Of a stretch of 6,060 nt of DNA, positions 1-5,797 are shown one piece after another. The position numbers and the translations under genes were made by a program. The stretch comes from an uncultured Litorilinea sp. (GTDB taxonomy: Bacteria; Chloroflexota; Anaerolineae; Caldilineales; Caldilineaceae), in NCBI GenBank assembly GCA_946885925.1, contig CAMPHP010000220.1, positions 1-6,060 on the forward strand, read 5' to 3'. The notes under the pieces were generated by a model that worked only from the letters and a program-made list of their open reading frames with translations, searched no databases and had not been told where the DNA came from. Within the stretch, counting starts at the first letter, position 1; the number at the start of each line of letters is the position of its first letter.

Positions 1-43
1 GATCTACACGCGGTGCTTCTGTCTAGTGCAGAACTTCGAGTAT

Positions 44-49
44 GAGGTG
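44..49 (+). promoter_or_regulatory. Ribosome binding site deciding the start of the hybrid sensor
   Basis: GAGGTG resembles a Shine-Dalgarno sequence and lies 7 nt before the ATG at 57. It overlaps the alternative in-frame ATG at 42 and so favours the downstream start. The reading frame is closed by a TAG at 24-26, so the gene begins inside this window and is complete. Confidence 0.55.
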
Positions 50-56
50 CGGGCAA

Positions 57-3000
57 ATGAACGACGAAACAGACAACACAGAGGAAGTAGACCCAAACGC
101 ACAAGTTAAGCCGGCAGCAGCAACCAAGACAGCCTTTCCGGTCGTCGGGATTGGGACTTCCGCAGGTGGTCTCCAGGCCTTGCAGCAATTCTTGGAGAGT
201 ACACCGCCAGACAGTGGTCTGGCTTATGTGATTGTTACACATCTTGCGCCCGACTATGAAAGTCATTTGCCTGAGCTTTTGCAGCGTTACACCTCAATGC
301 CAGTGCAACAGGTCACCCAAAATACGGTAATTGAGCCGGATCATATCTATGTGATTCCGCCCAATCGTAATCTCGATGCGATCGACACACAATTGCATCT
401 AGCTCCGCTAGAAGAGGAGCGACGCGCACGCGCGCCTATTGATCATTTTTTCCGCACCCTCGCCGAAGCCCATGAATCTCAGTCAATTTGTGTCGTTCTA
501 ACCGGCACAGGGTCAGATGGCTCATTGGGGCTTGAGCGTGTGAAGGAGGTCGGCGGGCTTACGATCGTGCAAGACCCGATCGAAGCCGAATACGACGCTA
601 TGCCACAACATGCCATTGCGACGGGTCAAGTCGACTTGGTATTGCCAGTACGCGAGATTCCAGACCGGATTGTGGAGTACGTGCAGCGCATTGCTGGAAT
701 GCCGGATGATGAGCTCCTGGAAGCGGCGGAGCGCGAGAAACTCCAGAAAATTCTTACTCTGGTGCGGGTGCAAACGGGGCATGACTTTGCGCGTTATAAG
801 ACCGCGACGATCATGCGGCGCGTACAACACCGCATGCAGATTCTCAACATCCAAGAGCTTGACACCTATATCACGCTCTTGCGTACACGACCGGCAGAGA
901 CGCAAGCACTCTTTAACGATTTCCTAATCACCGTAACCAACTTCTTTCGCAATCCTGAGGCATTTGAATATCTGGAGCACGAGATTATCCCCAAGCTGTT
1001 CGAAGGCAAAGGGGAAGGGGATCAAGTGCGCGTATGGGTGATTGGCGCTGCCACGGGTGAAGAAGCATACACATTCGCCATTCTGCTCCTTGAATACGCC
1101 AGCCAACTCAATAAGCCGCCCGCCCTACAAGTCTTTGCCACGGACCTGAGTGAAGCGGCGTTGCGCAAGGGGCGCGAGGGCTTCTATCCGGAAGTGATGG
1201 CGACAGACGTCCCTCCAGAGCGTTTGCAGCGCTTCTTTGTCAAGGAGCAAGGAGGATACCGCATCCGCAAAGAAGTACGTGAGGTGGTGCTCTTTGCACC
1301 GCACAATGTGCTCAAGGACCCGCCTTTCTCAAGACTGGACCTAGTCAGCTGTCGCAATGTGCTCATCTATCTGGAACGCGATGTGCAACGTGAACTCTAT
1401 GAACTTTTTCACTATGCACTACGTCCTCATGGCTATCTTTTCTTAGGTTCCTCAGAAGTACTCGAAAACGCAACGCTGTTTCGAGCGATCAGCCGCAAAC
1501 ATAGCGTTTATCAACGGCAGAATATCGCCGTTCAGGATCGGCATTTACCCGTTCTGCCTTTGACCTTACACCGTCCTGTTCTCACTGCTCCAACTCCTCC
1601 TGAGCCTATACGGCAGCAACAGGACTATAGCTATAGTATTTTGCATAGCCGCCTTTTGGATCGTTATGCGTCCCCCAGCCTCTTAGTGAATGCCGACTAC
1701 AACATTGTCCATGTTTCAGCCGGAATTTCTCGTTTTCTTTTCCAACCGCCAGGGCCACCAACCTACAATGTGCTTGAGCGCGTGCGTGAGGAATTGCGTT
1801 CGGAGTTGACCACTGCACTCTTCCGCGCGTTCGAGCGCAACGAGCCGACGGAATCCCGACCCGTACCTATGCAAATAGAGGGCATAGAATGCCAGGTTAT
1901 ACTGAATGTATGGCCTGCCACCGAGGCCGATTCACAGCACGTTGCGTTGGTCTTCTTCAATGAGCGCAGGAAGCTAGCCGATGTAAATCAACCAGAAGAT
2001 ATTGCGCAAAACGAAGTCATTGCAGATCTTGAAGAAGATTTGGCGGCATTACGCAGGCGATTGCAAACGACGCTTGAGGAATTCGAGACATCGCAGGAGG
2101 AAATGAAGTCCTCCAACGAAGAGTTGCAGTCGATGAATGAGGAACTACGCTCGACGGCAGAAGAATTGGAGACCAGCAAGGAAGAATTACAGTCCATTAA
2201 TGAGGAACTTATTACAGTCAACCAGGAGAATAAGAACAAGGTCGAGGAACTAAGCCAGCTCGCGAATGACCTTCAAAACCTCTTGGCCTCCACCGACATT
2301 GCGACCCTCTTTTTGGACCGCGATTTACACATCACCCGTTTTACCCCGCGCGTCAGTGAAATCTTTAATGTACTGTCTAGTGACCGCGATCGGCCATTGG
2401 CCCATATTACCCACAAATTGGGGTATAACAATTTACTAGATGACGCTCAGACCGTCCTGCGTACACTCGTGCCAATCGAGCGAGAGATCACCAGCGAGAC
2501 GGGCCGTGGCTATCTCACGCGCTTTCTGCCCTATCGCACGATAGAAGATAAAATTGACGGGGTTGTGATTACCTTTGTTGATATCACAGAGCGACTTCAA
2601 CAAGCGCACGATCTCCAACAACTCACAGCAAACCTAGATGCACGCGTCGCAGAGCGCACGGAGCAGGTACGCATGTTGGCCTCTCGCCTGTTGATGGCAG
2701 AGCAACAAGTGCAAGAACGAATTGCCCAAGTTCTGCATGATGATTTACAACAGTTGCTCTACAGCGCCAATATGCACATCAAACTACTCAAGGATGAACT
2801 TGCCTCGACGACCTCATCCGCAGTATTAGAGTTACTGCCAGAACTTGATCAGATTGTGACCAATGCCATTGAAGTAACGCGCCGCCTTACAATTGACTTG
2901 GCTCCGCCCATATTCGACAAAGTCGATCTATTGGAGGGGCTGCAGGGGCTGGTAGCGCGCATGAAACAACAGCATGGATTAGAGGTCACCATTGAAGCAC

Positions 3001-3383
3001 AGGATGTACCTGCCATAGCAAATGACAACCTGCGCATGTTCCTCTACCAGATCGTTCGTGAACTCCTCTTTAATGTCACTAAACATGCGAATGTGCAAGA
3101 AGCTCGCGTGGTAGTCTGCTCTACAGAGAACGAACTGCAACTTATAGTTGAAGATCAAGGCAAGGGCTTTGATGTCAAGGAGCAGGAAAAGGTACGAAAC
3201 CAAAACAATAGCTTTGGTCTGGCCCACCTGGCTGTGCAGCTTAGCTGGCAGGGCGGTCACATCGAAATAGACTCAAGTCCTGGTCATGGAACACGAGTGA
3301 CTGTTCATGTACCTATTACGACAGCTGGGATAAAGATGGATGAGGCAGAGTTAAAAGAGGCAAAGTCAGACCGTACAGAGTAG
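57..3383 (+). CDS. CheB-CheR-PAS-histidine kinase hybrid sensor protein
   Basis: Large cytoplasmic hybrid of about 1108 residues that joins receptor methylesterase, receptor methyltransferase and histidine kinase in one chain. Domains in order: CheB (about 27-212) with catalytic Ser35 in GTSAGG, His62 in THLAP and Asp154 in LTGTGSDG; CheR N-terminal helices (229-280); SAM-dependent CheR (295-487) with FFRNPEAF (Arg298), the SAM loop GAATGEEAY (330-338) and CRNVLIYL; PAS-like (528-640); heptad coiled coil (652-742); PAS (740-847); HisKA_3 with phospho-acceptor His894 in LHDDL; HATPase_c (993-1087) with N-box Asn1006, DQGKGF and SFGL. No transmembrane segment or signal peptide is visible, so the input must be intracellular or come through a partner. 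The kinase belongs to the NarL-type class, which usually pairs with a LuxR-type regulator; none is in the window. I chose the ATG at 57 because GAGGTG (44-49) lies 7 nt upstream; an in-frame ATG at 42 has no such site. There is no CheB receiver domain. Identity of the family is very secure; the biological input is unknown. Confidence 0.96.
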   Translation: MNDETDNTEEVDPNAQVKPAAATKTAFPVVGIGTSAGGLQALQQFLESTPPDSGLAYVIVTHLAPDYESHLPELLQRYTSMPVQQVTQNTVIEPDHIYVIPPNRNLDAIDTQLHLAPLEEERRARAPIDHFFRTLAEAHESQSICVVLTGTGSDGSLGLERVKEVGGLTIVQDPIEAEYDAMPQHAIATGQVDLVLPVREIPDRIVEYVQRIAGMPDDELLEAAEREKLQKILTLVRVQTGHDFARYKTATIMRRVQHRMQILNIQELDTYITLLRTRPAETQALFNDFLITVTNFFRNPEAFEYLEHEIIPKLFEGKGEGDQVRVWVIGAATGEEAYTFAILLLEYASQLNKPPALQVFATDLSEAALRKGREGFYPEVMATDVPPERLQRFFVKEQGGYRIRKEVREVVLFAPHNVLKDPPFSRLDLVSCRNVLIYLERDVQRELYELFHYALRPHGYLFLGSSEVLENATLFRAISRKHSVYQRQNIAVQDRHLPVLPLTLHRPVLTAPTPPEPIRQQQDYSYSILHSRLLDRYASPSLLVNADYNIVHVSAGISRFLFQPPGPPTYNVLERVREELRSELTTALFRAFERNEPTESRPVPMQIEGIECQVILNVWPATEADSQHVALVFFNERRKLADVNQPEDIAQNEVIADLEEDLAALRRRLQTTLEEFETSQEEMKSSNEELQSMNEELRSTAEELETSKEELQSINEELITVNQENKNKVEELSQLANDLQNLLASTDIATLFLDRDLHITRFTPRVSEIFNVLSSDRDRPLAHITHKLGYNNLLDDAQTVLRTLVPIEREITSETGRGYLTRFLPYRTIEDKIDGVVITFVDITERLQQAHDLQQLTANLDARVAERTEQVRMLASRLLMAEQQVQERIAQVLHDDLQQLLYSANMHIKLLKDELASTTSSAVLELLPELDQIVTNAIEVTRRLTIDLAPPIFDKVDLLEGLQGLVARMKQQHGLEVTIEAQDVPAIANDNLRMFLYQIVRELLFNVTKHANVQEARVVVCSTENELQLIVEDQGKGFDVKEQEKVRNQNNSFGLAHLAVQLSWQGGHIEIDSSPGHGTRVTVHVPITTAGIKMDEAELKEAKSDRTE
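2073..2210 (+). repeat. Heptad repeat encoding the coiled coil of the hybrid sensor
   Basis: The DNA encodes seven consecutive xEE(L/M/F) units spaced exactly seven residues apart: LEEF, QEEM, NEEL, NEEL, AEEL, KEEL, NEEL (residues 673-718 of the 1108-residue protein). The result is a 21-bp imperfect periodicity in the gene. Such a helix between two PAS domains is typical of CheB-CheR hybrids and is expected to dimerise the protein and carry signal as a rigid helix. The periodicity is seen directly; the signalling role is inferred from family knowledge. Confidence 0.85.
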
Positions 3384-3468
3384 GCTCCAGGCGCGACCAT
3401 AAAGGCCGATGGAGATGGCAATGAGGAGGCTTACAGTAATTCGCTGGATCTCGTTATAAACTCTGCTT

Positions 3469-3501
3469 TATAGAATATATTTGCATAATATATTTGTATA
3501 G
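3469..3501 (+). promoter_or_regulatory. AT-rich tandem repeat, possible promoter or operator
   Basis: A nearly pure AT stretch contains AATATATTTGCATA (3474-3487) followed directly by AATATATTTGTATA (3487-3500), 13 of 14 bases identical with a 13-bp period. The block is flanked by TATAG at 3469-3473 and again at 3497-3501. CATAAT at 3484-3489 matches a -10 hexamer in five of six bases, but no good -35 lies at the usual distance. Its composition contrasts sharply with the surrounding sequence. It sits about 130-160 bases before the downstream CheB start. A promoter, regulator-binding site or DNA-bending element would all fit. Confidence 0.4.
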
Positions 3502-3611
3502 CGAGTCCGGTACTGCTATCCCATTGTCATAGTCTCGTCAAGAGGCCCCCTCCTTGCATGAGCCTAGACTGGGTCAAAGGTGAAATGGGCTTTTGGACTT
3601 AGCTCATGCGA

Positions 3612-3617
3612 GAGGAG
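3612..3617 (+). promoter_or_regulatory. Ribosome binding site of the stand-alone CheB gene
   Basis: GAGGAG lies 12 nt before the ATG at 3630, a slightly long spacing. It overlaps the beginning of a frame that could also open at ATG 3606, which has no comparable upstream site. The start at 3630 places the first beta strand (YAVVVVGAS) right at the N-terminus, as expected for a receiver-less CheB. Confidence 0.5.
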
Positions 3618-3629
3618 ACAATTGCCCTC

Positions 3630-4583
3630 ATGGAGAACTATGCTGTTGTTGTTGTTGGCGCTTCTGCCGGTGGTACTGCGGCACTTCCCCAACTATTCAG
3701 CGACCTACCAGACGATTTACATGCGGCCTACTTTGTCGTTCAACATCTCTATGCGGAAACTGTTTCGGTTCTGCCTAGACTTCTGAATAATGCATCATCA
3801 CTCCCTGCGATTCAGCCGCGTGACGGTCACGTTGTGGAGCCAGGTACGATCTATGTAGCGCCCCCCAATTATCATCTCTTGATCCACCAGCCAGGAATTA
3901 TCGAGGTTTCATATGGTGCAAGGGAGAACTTGCATCGCCCGGCGATTGATCCCCTTTTTCGCTCGGCCGCGCGAGCCTATGGTCGCCGCACGATTGGTAT
4001 CCTGCTGACGGGCACCAAAGATGATGGGGCAGCAGGGTTACTCGCCATCAAGATGCGCAATGGGATAGCCATTGTCCAAGACCCAGCCGATGCGGCCTAT
4101 CCTGAGATGCCTCAAAATGCAATCGATCTGGTAGAAAACATTGATTATGTGGCCCCGTTGGATGAAATTCCGGCGTTGATTGAAGAGTGGGTTCAGAAGC
4201 TCGTCAATGTACCCATCGATGGGAATGGGGAGGAGACAGAGATGTCGGAGCAACCAGTGGCGCTCATTTGCCCAGAGTGTGGCGGGAGTCTGCGGCAGGT
4301 AGAGCATGGACGACTTATTCAATACCATTGCCATGTGGGTCACACCTTTGGCTTACAGAGCCTGCAAGCTGCGTATGCTGAAAAAACCGAGGAAACACTC
4401 TGGGCGGCGTTGCGCGCGCTCAAGGAGCAGACGATTCTGCTACAACAAATGGCTGCACGTACCACTACGGAACGCTTTCGGGAGGACTATTTGAAAGAGG
4501 CGGAAGCGGCAGAGGAACATGCCAGGCATATCAACGAGATATTGCACAATTTGGGAACAGAAGCCGTACCAGGCTGGATATAG
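3630..4583 (+). CDS. cheB: Receiver-less CheB methylesterase with C-terminal Cys/His (zinc-ribbon-like) module
   Basis: Predicted protein-glutamate methylesterase of about 317 residues. The CheB_methylest fold spans roughly residues 4-190, with a complete triad: Ser12 in GASAGG, His39 in QHLYA and Asp132 in LTGTKDDG. The conserved Met-Pro-Gln segment (PEMPQNAI) near the end of the domain is also present. Unlike classical CheB there is no N-terminal phospho-receiver domain. After a short acidic linker comes CPECGG (Cys214, Cys217) and then CHVGH (Cys234, His238), a probable zinc-binding module, followed by an amphipathic helical tail rich in Ala, Glu and Leu. This C-terminal arrangement is seen in CheB-like proteins of soil bacteria and is not part of enteric CheB. 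The CheB core is homologous to that of the upstream hybrid but clearly diverged, so this is not a recent duplication. The gene may be co-expressed with the hybrid or driven from the AT-rich element upstream. An alternative start at 3606 would add eight residues. The natural methylated substrate is unknown. Confidence 0.93.
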   Translation: MENYAVVVVGASAGGTAALPQLFSDLPDDLHAAYFVVQHLYAETVSVLPRLLNNASSLPAIQPRDGHVVEPGTIYVAPPNYHLLIHQPGIIEVSYGARENLHRPAIDPLFRSAARAYGRRTIGILLTGTKDDGAAGLLAIKMRNGIAIVQDPADAAYPEMPQNAIDLVENIDYVAPLDEIPALIEEWVQKLVNVPIDGNGEETEMSEQPVALICPECGGSLRQVEHGRLIQYHCHVGHTFGLQSLQAAYAEKTEETLWAALRALKEQTILLQQMAARTTTERFREDYLKEAEAAEEHARHINEILHNLGTEAVPGWI

Positions 4584-4660
4584 CGGATCGTTCCTGCCTC
4601 AATTTCCTCACCATACGCCTTCACTCGCTCCGCGCCTTTATTCGCCCTGCCAAGCCCCGG

Positions 4661-5275
4661 TTACGCCAACAGTTTGAGGATACGCTCAAAGCTATTTGCC
4701 CAGGGACGGGCAGGCACGACCTCGCATCCCATTTCCAATGCTTGTTGTTGCAGCCATTGGCTAAAGAGCCAACTGACGCGTGCCCGCCCCGCTTGTGGGC
4801 CAGCAGCAGGCTCACGTTGTAAGTAATTCTGCACAAATTGCGCTTCCTCTTCTTCGTGCAAAAACAGCCCGCGCACACGTCCATTGGTGGGAATCCCACC
4901 ATATTCCGCCTGTGTGGCAAGCGCGGGCAGAATGTAATCGCCTTCAAGCACCAAAGGCACATCAGACTCAAGATGGTTAGCAATGACAGCTTCAAGGGCA
5001 GGGGCCAACGCATGGCAAGAGGCAAGAAAGAGTTGGAGAATCTCTTCAGCAGGCCATTGCTGCGCTTCGGGGTGGGTCTGCCAGTAGTGTAAAGCGGGTT
5101 GCTGTTCCGGCGTGGTCATCCGCACCAACGCACAGTGAATATCATCTGCTTCGGTGATGCCGATGCCAAAATGGTGGGCAAGCCGGTAGCTCACTGACGT
5201 TTTGCCACTGCCGGAAGCACCACCGATCAGAAGCACTTGCCAACTTCGGGCTGGTGTGCGTTGCGATTCTTGCAT
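4661..5275 (-). CDS. Small P-loop ATPase / kinase-like protein (2-phosphoglycerate kinase- or zeta-toxin-like fold)
   Basis: About 204 residues from the ATG at 5275-5273. A Walker A motif GASGSGKT (19-26) follows a short beta strand (WQVLLIG). Asp44-Asp45 in EADDIH sit where small-molecule kinases bind substrate. VLEGDYIL (Glu111, Asp113) is a Walker B-like strand, and a basic region with Arg154, Arg164 and Arg166 could be the lid. The family resemblance is to P-loop kinases often annotated as AAA ATPase or 2-phosphoglycerate kinase; the substrate cannot be told from sequence. The frame can be extended to a TTG at 5326, adding 17 residues, but neither start has a clear ribosome binding site; I prefer the ATG because it starts just before the conserved core. 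The gene converges on the CheB gene with a 77-base gap lacking an obvious terminator. It lies 90 bases downstream of another - strand frame and could share its transcript. A zeta-like toxin role is possible, but no antitoxin is evident. Confidence 0.85.
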   Translation of the reverse strand: MQESQRTPARSWQVLLIGGASGSGKTSVSYRLAHHFGIGITEADDIHCALVRMTTPEQQPALHYWQTHPEAQQWPAEEILQLFLASCHALAPALEAVIANHLESDVPLVLEGDYILPALATQAEYGGIPTNGRVRGLFLHEEEEAQFVQNYLQREPAAGPQAGRARVSWLFSQWLQQQALEMGCEVVPARPWANSFERILKLLA

Positions 5276-5365
5276 AATGAGGATGATGGCTCTTGTGTAT
5301 GAACGCGCTATGGATGGATCGATCAAGTGTTGGCACAGTGGAGTGCGTAACCATTCAACTTTTCT

Positions 5366-5791
5366 TCATTGCAGCAGGTGACGGGGAGCCACGGTGACTA
5401 GGTTATGTAGTGCTTCATCTGGCAATCGACCTGCAGCATTCACGACTCGCTGCCCGCGTAACCAAGCTGTAGCACTCCAAATCGGATCGACCTTTTCGGA
5501 ATCAGAGACGGTTACCTGTCTGGGGCGCATTAGTAATAGGCGAAGCAGGTCAATCGCCAGTAGATCAACTACGGGAGAGGTGAAAGGAGCATGAAAGCTT
5601 GAATCCACAAGAGCCTGCATTGCCAGTGCAGCAAGCGTGGCGTCAGGCATTGATCCGGTGACTGTGAGGGAACGCCCGCCATTCAGGGTGGCACTAGCGC
5701 CCCAATAAGGCACCAGAGTCTGTACATCGATCAGACGAATGAGGCTCACGTACCAAAGGTTACTAGCAATCAGGTCGAGCACAGACCACAC
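5366..5791 (-). CDS. Unrecognised protein with two imperfect 70-75-residue repeats, possibly 5'-truncated
   Basis: A 141-residue frame that I cannot assign to a family. It contains two related units. Residues 29-56 and 104-131 align without gaps and share 11 of 28 residues, including Trp, Leu, Gly-x-Arg and Gly-x-x-Pro-Asp. The preceding hydrophobic helices, VLDLIAS (4-10) and VVDLLAI (74-80), also match. Such internal similarity in this frame argues that it is, or was, a real gene rather than a chance frame. The first possible start is GTG at 5791-5789, only two codons after an in-frame TAG (5797-5795), with no ribosome binding site; the first repeat begins almost at once. This suggests loss of an N-terminal part. 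Leu-rich segments could pack as helices or lie near a membrane, but no clear transmembrane span or signal peptide is seen. It ends 90 bases before the ATG of the P-loop gene on the same strand. It may be a small intact gene or a remnant. Confidence 0.5.
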   Translation of the reverse strand: MWSVLDLIASNLWYVSLIRLIDVQTLVPYWGASATLNGGRSLTVTGSMPDATLAALAMQALVDSSFHAPFTSPVVDLLAIDLLRLLLMRPRQVTVSDSEKVDPIWSATAWLRGQRVVNAAGRLPDEALHNLVTVAPRHLLQ

Positions 5792-5797
5792 CGTCTA

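Larger units (their letters stand above)
3384..3629 (+). other. Intergenic region between the two CheB-type genes
   Basis: About 246 bases with no convincing gene on either strand; the short frames here are shadows. No strong hairpin plus T-run terminator follows the hybrid sensor gene, so read-through into the downstream CheB gene is possible. The notable content is an AT-rich repeated element near the middle (described separately) and a purine-rich ribosome binding site at the right end. The gap is long for tightly coupled operon genes, which leaves room for an independent promoter. Confidence 0.6.

Noticed and set aside
1988..2239. Serine-rich 83-residue frame on the - strand inside the hybrid sensor gene
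   Set aside because: It is the antisense image of the glutamate-rich heptads (GAG/GAA codons read as Ser/Leu) and has no independent coding support.
3542..3552. GAGG-CCC-CCTC short hairpin in the intergenic gap
   Set aside because: It has a four-base stem with a three-base loop and no T-run; this is expected by chance.
4584..4660. Bidirectional terminator between the convergent genes
   Set aside because: I looked for a stem-loop with flanking A/T runs and saw none of convincing length.
4621..5025. A 134-residue - strand frame overlapping the P-loop gene
   Set aside because: It is in a different frame from the P-loop protein, which has clear motifs; the overlapping frame has a Cys/Arg-rich composition without recognisable domains.
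5394..5594. A + strand frame of 66 residues opposite the repeat protein
   Set aside because: The - strand frame shows internal protein repeats, while this one is an Arg/Ser-rich antisense shadow without a ribosome binding site.
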